Below, piece by piece: positions 36,425-44,913 of a stretch of 64,000 nucleotides of DNA. Position 1 is the first letter of the stretch; every line of letters begins with the position of its first letter. Source of the DNA: Synoicihabitans lomoniglobus (lineage in GTDB: Bacteria; Verrucomicrobiota; Verrucomicrobiia; Opitutales; Opitutaceae); NCBI RefSeq assembly GCF_029023725.1, contig NZ_CP119075.1:491501-555500 (forward strand). Direction: 5' to 3'. The translations under genes and the position numbers were made by a program. The notes below the pieces were generated by a model. It did no database searches and was not told the DNA's origin. It was given only the letters and a program-made list of their open reading frames with translations.

Positions 36425-36516
36425 TTTTTTTCACAACTTTCAGCCGACGGGGGTTCGGTGCGATCCCCGCTCCACGGATATGACCCGCCGGCCGAGAACC
36501 TAACAAACATCCACCC

Positions 36517-36909
36517 ATGACAGATCCTATTGCTGATTTTCTGACGCGGCTGCGCAATGCCAGCAACGCTCAGCTCGAAGAATGCGTCGTTCCGCATTCC
36601 AAACTCAAGGCCAGCCTGGCCGGCATCCTGAAGTCCGAGGGCTTCATTCTTGATGTCGCCGAAGGTGCCGACGCCAAAGGCCACAAGACGCTCATCGTGA
36701 AGATGAAGTATGTCGGTGGCACCCCGGCTCTCACCGGCTTGAAGCGCGTGTCGACCCCCGGTCGCCGCCTTTACTACCGCTACACGGAAATCCCGCGCGT
36801 CCTCAACGGACTGGGCATCAGCATTCTGTCGACCTCCAGCGGGTTGATGAAGGATCAGGATTGCCGTCGCAACAAGGCCGGGGGCGAGCTCCTCTGCAAC
36901 ATCTGGTAA
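36517..36909 (+). CDS. rpsH: 30S ribosomal protein S8
   Basis: 130 residues. MTDPIADFLTRLRNASNA, and a C-terminal STSSGLMKDQDCRRNKAGGELLCNIW in which the usual TSKG..T..EA is replaced by variants. S8 binds helix 21 of 16S rRNA and represses spc operons in other bacteria. It follows a 92-bp gap. Confidence 0.97.
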   Translation: MTDPIADFLTRLRNASNAQLEECVVPHSKLKASLAGILKSEGFILDVAEGADAKGHKTLIVKMKYVGGTPALTGLKRVSTPGRRLYYRYTEIPRVLNGLGISILSTSSGLMKDQDCRRNKAGGELLCNIW

Positions 36910-36924
36910 TAGGAAACCAAGCAC

Positions 36925-37461
36925 ATGAGCCGCATCGGTAAACAACCCGTTCCCATCCCGGAGAAAGTCAAAGTCGACATTTCCGGACAAACCGTCTCCG
37001 TCGAAGGTCCCAAGGGCACCCTGACCAAGACCTTCAACAGCGCCGCCAAGATCACCCTCGTCGAGGGGGAGATCATCGTCGCTCCGGCCGACAGCACCCG
37101 TTTTGCCAACGCTATGTATGGCACCGCCCGTTCGATCATCGCCGGCATGGTGCAAGGCGTGACCACGGGATTCGCCAAGGATCTCGAAATCTCCGGCGTT
37201 GGTTTCAAAGCCGTGCTCAAGGGCAGCACCCTTGATTTGGCGTTGGGCTACTCGCACCCCATCCTCTATCCGGTTCCGGATGGCATCAAGGTGACCGTCA
37301 CCGACCAGACGAAAGTCAAAGTCGAGGGCGTTGACAAGCAGCTGGTCGGCGAGGTCGCCGCCAACATCCGCTCCTACTACCCGGCCGAGCCCTACAAGGG
37401 CAAAGGCGTCAAATACTCCGACGAGCGCGTGCGCCGTAAGGAAGGTAAGACTGTCGCCTAA
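36925..37461 (+). CDS. rplF: 50S ribosomal protein L6
   Basis: 178 residues, two-domain L6. MSRIGKQPVPIPEKVKVDI, SGVGFKAVLKGSTLDLALGYSHP and AANIRSYYPAEPYKGKGVKY are conserved. L6 lies near the sarcin-ricin loop. Confidence 0.99.
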   Translation: MSRIGKQPVPIPEKVKVDISGQTVSVEGPKGTLTKTFNSAAKITLVEGEIIVAPADSTRFANAMYGTARSIIAGMVQGVTTGFAKDLEISGVGFKAVLKGSTLDLALGYSHPILYPVPDGIKVTVTDQTKVKVEGVDKQLVGEVAANIRSYYPAEPYKGKGVKYSDERVRRKEGKTVA

Positions 37462-37484
37462 CGCGCAGAAAGGTAACCGCACCC

Positions 37485-37847
37485 ATGAAAACTATTCTCA
37501 AAGCCAAACTGCTCCAAAAGCGCAAATGGCGTATCCGCAAGAAGGTCAACGGCACCGCCGCGCGTCCTCGCTTGACGGTCAAATTCACCTCCAAACACAT
37601 CTACGCCCAAGCGGTCGACGACGATGCCGGCACCACGCTGGCTTACCTGTCCAGTCTCGACGCCGAACTGCGCAAGCAGAAGTTGGCCGCCAATGTGGCC
37701 GGAGCCCAAGCTCTCGCCCAAGCCTTCACCGCCAAGGCGACGGCAGCAGGCATCTCCGATGTCGTATTCGACCGCAACGGAGCCCTGTATCACGGCAAAG
37801 TTAAAGCATTCGCCGACGCCGCGCGTGAGGCCGGTCTCAAATTCTAA
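37485..37847 (+). CDS. rplR: 50S ribosomal protein L18
   Basis: 120 residues. [25 protein letters not shown] and the C-terminal [28 protein letters not shown] match L18, which binds 5S rRNA with L5. rpsE follows after 4 bp. Confidence 0.98.
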   Translation: MKTILKAKLLQKRKWRIRKKVNGTAARPRLTVKFTSKHIYAQAVDDDAGTTLAYLSSLDAELRKQKLAANVAGAQALAQAFTAKATAAGISDVVFDRNGALYHGKVKAFADAAREAGLKF

Positions 37848-37851
37848 GCAA

Positions 37852-38568
37852 ATGGCTATGAGCACTCCTTCCGCTAATCCTTCTTCCAACGCTCCCGGTG
37901 CCGGCCAAAATCGTGGCCCGGGTGGCAACCGTGGCCCGGGTGGTCCCGGTGGTTTCAATCGTGGCCCGGGTGGCCCCGGTGGCAATCGCGGCCCTGGTGG
38001 CAATCGCGGTCCCGGTGGTAATCGCGGTCCCGGTGGCAACCGTGGTCCCGGTGGCAACCGTCGCGGTCGTGACAATGGTTCCTCGCAAGACGACGGTCCC
38101 GATCTCTTCGAGAAGGTCGTCTTCATCAACCGCTGTTCCAAGGTCGTCAAAGGTGGTCGTCGTTTCAGCTTTTCCGCTCTCGTGGTGGTTGGCGACGGCA
38201 AGGGCCAAGTCGGCGTCAACATGGGCAAGGCCAATGAGGTTCCCGAAGCGATCCGCAAGGGCACCGAAGGCGCCCGCAAGCACATGACCAAGGTGCAGAT
38301 CAAGGGCGACACGATCCCCCACGAAGCGCTCGGTATTTCCGACGGTGGCAAGGTTCTGCTTCGCCCCGCCACGCCCGGCACGGGCCTCATCGCCGGTGGC
38401 GGTGTGCGTGCGGTTCTCGAAGCAGCCGGTCTGCATAACGTGCTGACCAAGTCCCTCGGTTCCAACAACCACCAAGCCGTCGTCAACGCGACGTTTGCCG
38501 CGCTGAAGCAACTGCGTGTTCGTGAGACCATCAAGGCCTTGCGTGCTCCCGTCACCGCTGAAGCCTGA
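37852..38568 (+). CDS. rpsE: 30S ribosomal protein S5 with glycine-rich N-terminal repeats
   Basis: 238 residues, about 70 longer than usual. Residues 20-70 are a low-complexity tail with seven NRGPGG units, then NRRGRD and an acidic patch. The ordinary S5 double-stranded RNA-binding core ([61 protein letters not shown]) follows intact. The start is at 37852 or the ATG 6 nt on. S5 acts in mRNA unwinding and fidelity. The next gene is rplO; rpmD (L30), usually in between, is missing. Confidence 0.97.
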   Translation: MAMSTPSANPSSNAPGAGQNRGPGGNRGPGGPGGFNRGPGGPGGNRGPGGNRGPGGNRGPGGNRGPGGNRRGRDNGSSQDDGPDLFEKVVFINRCSKVVKGGRRFSFSALVVVGDGKGQVGVNMGKANEVPEAIRKGTEGARKHMTKVQIKGDTIPHEALGISDGGKVLLRPATPGTGLIAGGGVRAVLEAAGLHNVLTKSLGSNNHQAVVNATFAALKQLRVRETIKALRAPVTAEA

Positions 38569-38603
38569 TTCTTCCAAAATTCTATAAGTTAGTTAATCCG
38601 AGT

Positions 38604-38629
38604 CCCGATCCCGCATCTGCGGGACCGGG
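38604..38629 (+). promoter_or_regulatory. Hairpin in the rpsE-rplO gap
   Basis: TCCCGCA/TGCGGGA with a TC loop, extended by CCCG/CGGG across single bulges. It lies 22 nt before the rplO ATG in an 82-bp gap where rpmD is missing. It may mark a regulatory site or a remnant of the lost gene junction. Confidence 0.35.
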
Positions 38630-38650
38630 GCGCTTTCTGAGGACATATCA

Positions 38651-39097
38651 ATGAAACTCCACGAACTCAAAAATGTTGCCGGTGCCGTGCACCGCAAAAA
38701 ACGCAAGGGCACCGGCGAAGGTAATGGTCATGGTAAGACCTCCGGTCGCGGTGGCAAAGGCCAGACGGCCCGCTCCGGCGGTGGTATCCGCATCGGCTTC
38801 GAAGGTGGCCAGATGCCGCTTTATCGTCGTCTCCCGATCCGCGGCTTCAACCAGAAGAATTTCCGCGTCGAACCCGTGGTTTGCAACGTGGGCGATCTCG
38901 CCAAACTCGACGAGTCCGTCACCGAGGTGAACGCCGAGGTGCTCGCCCAAGCCGGTATCATTCGCGCTGATGAGAACTACTTGAAAGTTCTCGCCGATGG
39001 CGAAATCACGCGGGCTTTGAAAATCACGGCCAGCAAGTTCTCCGCCGCTGCCAAGGCCAAGATCGAGGCCGCTGGTGGCGAGGCGATTGTCGCCTGA
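38651..39097 (+). CDS. rplO: 50S ribosomal protein L15
   Basis: 148 residues. Arg/Gly-rich N-terminus (GTGEGNGHGKTSGRGGKGQTARSGG), then FEGGQMPLYRRLPIRGF. L15 is a late-assembly protein binding domain II and V of 23S rRNA. GAGGAC before the ATG is a plausible ribosome site. Confidence 0.98.
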   Translation: MKLHELKNVAGAVHRKKRKGTGEGNGHGKTSGRGGKGQTARSGGGIRIGFEGGQMPLYRRLPIRGFNQKNFRVEPVVCNVGDLAKLDESVTEVNAEVLAQAGIIRADENYLKVLADGEITRALKITASKFSAAAKAKIEAAGGEAIVA

Positions 39098-39203
39098 TTC
39101 CAATGCGACATGCCATCGGTGACACGCGGGTAAACGATCATCCCGTGTCCCGCTGCTGTTTTCCGCATTCCGAAATCTAAAATAAGAATTCCCAAAACCT
39201 CTC

Positions 39204-40712
39204 GTGCTCTCCGCCTTTACGAACTCGCTGAAGATTCCTGAGCTCCGGCAACGGATCTTCTACACGTTGTCGTTGCTGTTTATCGCCCGTGTGGCCGCCG
39301 TTGTGCCGCTGCCCGGTCTCGATCCGGCTCCCCTGAAGCAGTTCTTTGCGGACCAAACCGCCGCCGGTTCCGGCGCGTTGGTGGGCATGATGAACATGTT
39401 TACGGGTGGGGCACTGACCCAGGGAGCGATCGGCGCACTGGGCATCATGCCCTACATCAGCGCGTCCATTATCTTTCAGTTGATGACGGCGGTGGTGCCG
39501 GCTTTGTCCCGTCTCCAGCAGGAGGGGGATGTGGGGCGGCAAAAGCTCACGCAATACACCCGTTATGCGACCGTCTTGATTTGTTTGGTGCAGGGCACGT
39601 TGTTGATTCTCGCGCTGGAGAATCCGGCTCGATTGTTCGGCAGCAGTTTCGACGTCAATACCTACGGTGACATTGTGATCGTGAGTAAGGCGTGGTTCCT
39701 CGTCACTTCGGTCATCATCATGACCGCGGGCACGATGCTTCTCATGTGGCTGGGTGAGCAAATCACCCAACGCGGCATCGGTAACGGTGTGTCTCTTTTG
39801 ATTACCGTCGGTATTTTGGCCGACATCCCCGGAGCCGCGCAGGCGACCTACCAACTCTTCTTTGCTCCCGTGGGGGTGCAAACCCTCGGACTGCCGCAGG
39901 GCATTATCATGTTCGGCCTCTTCATCCTCGTGACGATGGGCATCATCATGGTGGTCCAGGGCCAACGGAAGATTCCGGTCCAATACGCCAAGCGCGTGGT
40001 GGGCAACAAGGTCATGGGCGGACAAAGTTCGTTCATGCCGCTCAAGGTGAACTACTCGGGCGTCATGCCGGTCATTTTCGCCAGCGCGATTTTGATGTTC
40101 CCCCAGCAAATCCTGTCGCAACTCGGCGCGGCCTTGGAGTTGGATTTCCTCGTCGATTTCTCCAACAACCTGCTGCGCGGTCACTGGATGTATTACGCGG
40201 GTTTCGGCTTCCTGATTCTGTTCTTCAGCTACTTCTGGGTGTCGGTCATGTTCAAGCCGATCCAGATCGCGGATGATTTGAAGAAGTATGGCGGTTACAT
40301 TCCGGGTGTCCGTCCCGGTCAGCCGACGGCCAAGTTCCTCGACTTCATCATGACGCGTCTGACCCTGGCGGGCGCGATTTTCCTCACCATCATCGCCGTA
40401 TTGCCCGACGTGCTGCTCTTCGAGCTCAACGTCCCGCAACGTATCGCCATTTTCTTCGGCGGCACCGGCATGTTGATCACCGTTGGTGTCGTGCTCGACA
40501 CCATGAAACAGATCGAGACCTTCCTCCTGCAACGTCACTACGACGGCTTCCTTAAGAAGGGCAGGGTGCGCGCTCGTTCCAACTCTGCTTCCCGTCCCGG
40601 TTCACTCGGCGACGCGGCCAGCGCCGACGCCGTCTTCAAGCTGACCGCCTTCATGGGTGGAATGTTGCTCTTCGGTCTGGCCATCTGGTTGTGGCGTCAG
40701 TTTGGGGGCTGA
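39204..40712 (+). CDS. secY: Preprotein translocase subunit SecY, with extra C-terminal membrane segment
   Basis: 502 residues with a GTG start; SecY is usually about 430-450. The ten channel helices are present, with PLPGLDP after TM1, GIMPYISASIIFQLM (plug and TM2 region), GQRKIPVQYAKR and the C-terminal QRHYDGFLKKGRVRAR. After this, where SecY normally ends, about 35 further residues lead into an additional hydrophobic helix (about 477-497, FMGGMLLFGLAIWLW). SecYEG exports unfolded proteins; SecE is at 14349. It lies after rplO as usual. Confidence 0.97.
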   Translation: MLSAFTNSLKIPELRQRIFYTLSLLFIARVAAVVPLPGLDPAPLKQFFADQTAAGSGALVGMMNMFTGGALTQGAIGALGIMPYISASIIFQLMTAVVPALSRLQQEGDVGRQKLTQYTRYATVLICLVQGTLLILALENPARLFGSSFDVNTYGDIVIVSKAWFLVTSVIIMTAGTMLLMWLGEQITQRGIGNGVSLLITVGILADIPGAAQATYQLFFAPVGVQTLGLPQGIIMFGLFILVTMGIIMVVQGQRKIPVQYAKRVVGNKVMGGQSSFMPLKVNYSGVMPVIFASAILMFPQQILSQLGAALELDFLVDFSNNLLRGHWMYYAGFGFLILFFSYFWVSVMFKPIQIADDLKKYGGYIPGVRPGQPTAKFLDFIMTRLTLAGAIFLTIIAVLPDVLLFELNVPQRIAIFFGGTGMLITVGVVLDTMKQIETFLLQRHYDGFLKKGRVRARSNSASRPGSLGDAASADAVFKLTAFMGGMLLFGLAIWLWRQFGG

Positions 40713-40727
40713 AAATAACCCTTTACT

Positions 40728-41207
40728 TTGGCGTTCGCGGTATCCACGTTCTGCCCCCTTTCGCTTGGTGGCAGCCCCGCCAAGTCGAAGGTAGTGGTCC
40801 TCGGACCCCTTTCATCGGCTCAGGCCGATCGATCCCGTTCTTTGAATATTGAGCACGTCTCTTCTGCCATCTTGATAAAGCAGGAGATTTCGCGTCGCAC
40901 GCCCCTCGGCTCTCAGGCCTCCCGGGCGTTGGCTCAGGAACAACCCGTTCCTGACCAAATCATCCTCAGCATTTTGCGGAGATGGTTCTGGGCGCGCAAA
41001 CCCGATGCGGGTTTTGTCCTCGCGGACTTCCCGGCTACGTTGCTCCAAGCTCAAGTGTTTGATGAATGGCTCGAAGCTCGCGATTCCACGCTCACTGCGT
41101 GTGCGACTTCCAGTGACAGCGACACCGTCGCTGCTCCCGCCATCATCGATCACTATCGCACTCTCGGTGTCGAAATATTCGACGCTGAAACCTTGTTTGC
41201 CGCCTGA
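40728..41207 (+). CDS. Adenylate-kinase-like protein, P-loop lost (probable pseudoenzyme)
   Basis: About 159 residues in the position of adk between secY and map. Its outline follows adenylate kinase: VVVLGPLSSAQADR (residues 22-35) aligns with the P-loop segment LLGPPGAGKGTQ; EISRRTPLGSQASRAL, VPDQII and GFVLADFPATLLQAQVFDEWL align with GTELGKKA, VPDEVV and GFLLDGFPRTxxQA. Key residues are gone: the P-loop Gly/Lys/Thr, the STGD of the AMP site, and the Arg of DGFPR (now ADFPA). The LID domain is missing. The start is uncertain (TTG 40728 or GTG 40794). It likely does not phosphorylate AMP; a true adk is probably elsewhere. Confidence 0.7.
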   Translation: MAFAVSTFCPLSLGGSPAKSKVVVLGPLSSAQADRSRSLNIEHVSSAILIKQEISRRTPLGSQASRALAQEQPVPDQIILSILRRWFWARKPDAGFVLADFPATLLQAQVFDEWLEARDSTLTACATSSDSDTVAAPAIIDHYRTLGVEIFDAETLFAA

Positions 41208-41210
41208 CTG

Positions 41211-42014
41211 ATGGCCATTCCGATTAAAAACCAGAACGCCATCGCGAAGATGCGCGACGCAAGTGCGATAGCCGCCACGGTGCTTTATACTTTAAACGAG
41301 CATGTGGCCCCCGGGATCACTACTTATGACTTGGACCAAATCGGCCGTGATTTAATCGCGAAGCTCGGTGCCCGCAGTGCCTGTTATGGTTACCAGGTCG
41401 GTTCACGTCGCTTTCCTGCCTACACCTGCCTCTCCGTCAATGAAGAGGTGGTCCACGGTATCGGAAGCATGAAACGCATTTTGTCCGATGGCGATATCAT
41501 CGCCCTCGATGTGGTCGTCGAATACGATGGATACATTGGTGACAATGCGATGACTGTGCCGGTGGGAGCCATCTCCGATGACCGCGCGAAACTCTTGCGA
41601 GTCACCGAAGAAGCCCTGCGCCTCGGCATTGCCAAGGCCACCGTCGGTAATCGCATTGGAGACATTTCCTACGCCGTTCAGACCTACGTTGAAAAACACG
41701 GGTTTGGCGTCGTTCGCGACATGGTCGGCCATGGGGTGGGGACTTCGATGCACGAAGAACCGCAAATTCCCAACTTTGGCCGCCGGGGCAAAGGTGAACT
41801 GATTCGCCCGGGCATGACGCTCGCCATCGAGCCCATGGTCAACATCGGCAACTGGCGCACCAAAACCCTGCGCGATGGCTGGACCATCACCACCGTCGAC
41901 AATTCCGATTCAGCTCACTTTGAGCACACCGTGCTCACGACCGAACAAGGCCCCGAGATCCTCACCATCCCTCGGCTCGATTCGTCACCCACCGTTCATG
42001 CCATGACCGCATGA
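41211..42014 (+). CDS. map: Methionine aminopeptidase, type I
   Basis: 267 residues. The pita-bread fold shows its five metal ligands: Asp in VVVEYDGYIGDNA (two Asp), His in VGHGVGTSMHEEP, Glu in LAIEPMV, and Glu in VLTTEQGPEIL. It removes initiator methionine from nascent proteins in the cytoplasm. It lies directly after the adenylate-kinase-like gene (3 bp gap) and before rpsM; infA and rpmJ, often here, are absent. Confidence 0.98.
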   Translation: MAIPIKNQNAIAKMRDASAIAATVLYTLNEHVAPGITTYDLDQIGRDLIAKLGARSACYGYQVGSRRFPAYTCLSVNEEVVHGIGSMKRILSDGDIIALDVVVEYDGYIGDNAMTVPVGAISDDRAKLLRVTEEALRLGIAKATVGNRIGDISYAVQTYVEKHGFGVVRDMVGHGVGTSMHEEPQIPNFGRRGKGELIRPGMTLAIEPMVNIGNWRTKTLRDGWTITTVDNSDSAHFEHTVLTTEQGPEILTIPRLDSSPTVHAMTA

Positions 42015-42076
42015 CCGTTTTTCCCTTTTCTTTTCTCTAAACTAACCTTCCTCCCAACTCACAACTCCTTCCACTT

Positions 42077-42448
42077 ATGCCTCGTCTACTTGGCGTCGAT
42101 ATTCCGGCGAAGAAAAAGCTCTCTTACGCGCTTCGCTACATTTACGGCATCGGTCCGCAACGTGCCGATTTCATCGTGCAATCCACCGGTCTCGATCCGG
42201 ACATGCGCGCTAACGATCTCGATGAGGAGCAGCTCAACCAGATCCTCAACGTCATCACCGAAAAGAAGTGGGTGGTTGAGGGCGATCTGCGTCGTGAGAT
42301 CACGGGCAATTTGAAGCGCCTGCAAGCCGTCGGTTGCTACCGCGGCATCCGCCACCGTCGCAGCCTCCCGGTTCGCGGTCAGCGCACCAAGACCAACAGC
42401 CGCACCCGCAAGGGCCCGCGTAGCACCGTTGGCGTAACCAAGAAATAA
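42077..42448 (+). CDS. rpsM: 30S ribosomal protein S13
   Basis: 123 residues. [70 protein letters not shown] are conserved. S13 bridges 30S head and 50S. It opens the alpha operon. Confidence 0.99.
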   Translation: MPRLLGVDIPAKKKLSYALRYIYGIGPQRADFIVQSTGLDPDMRANDLDEEQLNQILNVITEKKWVVEGDLRREITGNLKRLQAVGCYRGIRHRRSLPVRGQRTKTNSRTRKGPRSTVGVTKK

Positions 42449-42459
42449 TCGATACCGTC

Positions 42460-42993
42460 ATGGCCGAAGAGAATTCCACTCCCGAAAAAGAAACGCCGCC
42501 CGTCGAAGGCGCGGCCCCCGAGGCTGCTGCTCCCGCCGAGAAGCCGGTTGAAATGGTCGGCGGTGTCCCGAAACAGCCCACGGCTGAGGACCTGCTCAAA
42601 GAAGAACTTGGTGCGGTAAAGATCCGTAAGGCCAAGGGCTCGAAGAATGTGACTTCGGGCATCGTCAGCGTGCTGGCGACCTTCAACAACACCATCGTTT
42701 CCATCACCGATCCCAAAGGTAACGTCATTTCCTGGTCCAGTGCCGGCAAGTGCAACTTCCGCGGTTCGCGCAAGTCCACCGCCTACGCCGCGCAGATCGT
42801 CTCCCAAGACGCCGCCCGCGCCGCCATGGCTCACGGTCTCAAGGATGTCGTCATCAAGGTCAGCGGTCCCGGCCTCGGTCGTGACAGCGCCGTGCGTGCC
42901 ATCCAAGCCATTGGCCTCGAAGTCACCTCGATCATCGATACGACTCCGGTTCCCCACAACGGCTGCCGTCCTCCCAAGCGTCGTCGCGTCTAA
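42460..42993 (+). CDS. rpsK: 30S ribosomal protein S11 with N-terminal extension
   Basis: 177 residues; the S11 core is about 128. The first 48 residues are Glu/Pro/Ala-rich and probably disordered, then [33 protein letters not shown] begins the core. [30 protein letters not shown] and [12 protein letters not shown] are standard. S11 supports the platform near the Shine-Dalgarno helix. Confidence 0.98.
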   Translation: MAEENSTPEKETPPVEGAAPEAAAPAEKPVEMVGGVPKQPTAEDLLKEELGAVKIRKAKGSKNVTSGIVSVLATFNNTIVSITDPKGNVISWSSAGKCNFRGSRKSTAYAAQIVSQDAARAAMAHGLKDVVIKVSGPGLGRDSAVRAIQAIGLEVTSIIDTTPVPHNGCRPPKRRRV

Positions 42994-43028
42994 GTTCGCG
43001 CCTCGCATTGCCCATTACATTTTAAAAT

Positions 43029-43042
43029 AAGGATCACCTCCC
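43029..43042 (+). promoter_or_regulatory. rpsD leader with 16S-3'-end-like sequence
   Basis: The 14 nt before the rpsD ATG contain AAGGATCACCTCC, 11 nt of which (GGATCACCTCC) equal the usual 3' end of bacterial 16S rRNA, including the anti-Shine-Dalgarno CCTCC. AAGGA itself may act as the ribosome site. Confidence 0.35.
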
Positions 43043-43654
43043 ATGGCTCGTTACATCGGACCCACCACCCGCCTCAGCCGCCGCTTCGGCCAGCCGCTGT
43101 TTGGCGCCACCAAGGCTTACGAGAAGCGCCCTTTCCCGCCCGGCCAACACGGCCCGCGTCTCCGTCGCAAGAAGTCGGAATACGCCATCGGCCTCGATGA
43201 GAAGCAAAAGCTTCGTTACGTCTACGGCCTCCTCGAGCGCCAGTTCCGCCGCACCTTCGAAAAGGCCAAGCGCGAAAAGGGCGTCACCGGCGAGCGCTTC
43301 ATGCAGCTCCTCGAGACCCGTCTCGACAGCACGGTTTACTCCCTCGGCTTCGCCAAGACCCGCGCCGCTGCTCGTCAGCTGGTCAACCACGGTCACGTTC
43401 GCGTCAACGGCGGCAAGGTCGACATCTCTTCCTACACCGTCGTCCCCGGCGATGAGATCATGATCAAGGACTCGCCCACCTCCCGCCAGATCGCCACGCG
43501 CAATCTCGAGGAGACCCGTGGTCGCAATGTCCCCGGTTGGCTCACGCTTAACGGCGAGACCTACACCGGCGTCGTGAACCGCATGCCGACCCGCGAGGAG
43601 ATGACTCAGGATATCAACGAGCAACTCATCGTTGAATTCTACTCCCGCTTCTAA
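43043..43654 (+). CDS. rpsD: 30S ribosomal protein S4
   Basis: 203 residues, zinc-free form. MARYIGPTTRLSRRFG, KKSEYAIGLDEKQKLRYVYGLLERQF, and the S4 RNA-binding domain (RLDSTVYSLGFAKTRAAARQLVNHGHVRVNG) are visible. S4 starts 30S assembly, and in E. coli represses the alpha operon. Confidence 0.99.
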   Translation: MARYIGPTTRLSRRFGQPLFGATKAYEKRPFPPGQHGPRLRRKKSEYAIGLDEKQKLRYVYGLLERQFRRTFEKAKREKGVTGERFMQLLETRLDSTVYSLGFAKTRAAARQLVNHGHVRVNGGKVDISSYTVVPGDEIMIKDSPTSRQIATRNLEETRGRNVPGWLTLNGETYTGVVNRMPTREEMTQDINEQLIVEFYSRF

Positions 43655-43707
43655 GTTCGTTATCCTTTCGATCGTCTTTTCTAACCGCCAAACAAGCAGC
43701 GACCATC

Positions 43708-44712
43708 ATGCCTAAACGCCTCGGTAAGTTCGAACTACCTAACAAACTCACGAAGGTGGAGGAAGGCTCCACCGATACCTATGGCAAGTTCATCGCCGAG
43801 CCTTTCGAGGCTGGCTATGGCCACACCATCGGTAACTCCCTCCGCCGGGTTCTCCTGAGCTCGATTGAGGGCGCCGCCATCGCCTCCATCAAGATTGACG
43901 GAGTCAACCACGAGTTCCAGAGCGTCGACGGTATCGTCGAAGATGTCACCGACATCGTGCTCAACCTCAAGAAGGTGCTCATCGTTTCGTCCGCCAACGC
44001 CGACGAAGTGGTGCTCTCCCTCAACGTCGATCGTGAAGGCCCCGTCACCGCTGCCGATATCCAGGCCGACGCCAACATCACGATCGTCAATCCTGACCAG
44101 TTGATCTGCACGCTCGACAAGCCGCAGTCCTTTGCCGCCGAGGTCACGATTAAAACCGGTCGTGGTTACTGCCCGGGCGAAGCCAACAAAAAGGAAGAGC
44201 AAGCCATCGGGGTCATCCCGATCGATTCGCTCTTCTCCCCGGTCAAGCTCGTCAAGTATTCGGTCGAGGCCACCCGCGTGGGTCAGATCACCGACTACGA
44301 CAAGCTGATTCTCGAGATCTGGACCGACGGCCGCATCAACCCGGACGACGCCCTCAAGCAAGCCGGTTCGATTCTCAAGCATCACCTCGATGTGTTCGAC
44401 CGTGTTTCGGAAGAGTCCTTCGAATTCGACAACCAACAGTCCGAGGTCAGCGAAGAGCAGAACAAGCTTCGCAAGCTCCTCAACATGTCGGTCAACGAAA
44501 TCGAGCTCTCCGTCCGCGCTGCGAACTGCTTGAACAACGCGAACATCACCACGGTCGGCGAACTCGCCATGAAGACCGAGCAGGAGATGCTCAAGTATCG
44601 CAATTTCGGTAAGAAGTCGCTCAACGAAATCAAAGACAAGCTCGAGGCCCTCGGTCTCTCGCTCGGCATGAAATTCGACGAACGCCTCCTCGACTCGAAG
44701 AAAGAAATCTAA
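43708..44712 (+). CDS. rpoA: DNA-directed RNA polymerase subunit alpha
   Basis: 334 residues. The N-terminal assembly domain has FEAGYGHTIGNSLRRVLLSSIEGAAI; the C-terminal promoter and activator domain (about 250-330) reads ELSVRAANCLNNANITTVGELAMKTEQEMLKYRNFGKKSLNEIKDKL. It completes the core enzyme with RpoB and RpoC of this window. Confidence 0.99.
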   Translation: MPKRLGKFELPNKLTKVEEGSTDTYGKFIAEPFEAGYGHTIGNSLRRVLLSSIEGAAIASIKIDGVNHEFQSVDGIVEDVTDIVLNLKKVLIVSSANADEVVLSLNVDREGPVTAADIQADANITIVNPDQLICTLDKPQSFAAEVTIKTGRGYCPGEANKKEEQAIGVIPIDSLFSPVKLVKYSVEATRVGQITDYDKLILEIWTDGRINPDDALKQAGSILKHHLDVFDRVSEESFEFDNQQSEVSEEQNKLRKLLNMSVNEIELSVRAANCLNNANITTVGELAMKTEQEMLKYRNFGKKSLNEIKDKLEALGLSLGMKFDERLLDSKKEI

Positions 44713-44736
44713 AGCCCGGCTGTCGCCGGGAAGGGG

Positions 44737-44816
44737 CAAGTAACAGGTATCAAGTATCAAGTAAAAGAGGCCACTCCGGTGCGCTTAACCTTCTTGATAC
44801 TTTCCACCTGTTACTT
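44737..44816 (+). repeat. Intergenic inverted repeat, 80 nt (CAAGTAACAGGT arms)
   Basis: The arms CAAGTAACAGGT/ACCTGTTACTTG (12 bp perfect) and AAGTATCAAG/CTTGATACTT (10 bp perfect) are separated by a 3-nt internal mismatch, giving 22 of 25 pairs. The left arm contains a tandem ATCAAGT. It lies in the rpoA-rplQ gap and would fold in the alpha-operon mRNA. The architecture is the same as at 5873 and 63592 but the sequence differs. Confidence 0.7.
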
Positions 44817-44913
44817 GCTACTTTTTCCACCAACCGGTCTTCGCGCCGCTCTGCCGCCATACGCTGCGTCTGGGTAGCCGATCGGAGACCACCCACCATC
44901 AGAATACACACCA

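Noticed and set aside
36425-36516. S8 autoregulatory site before rpsH
   Set aside because: Only a short GGGG/CCCC pairing is visible, too weak to call.
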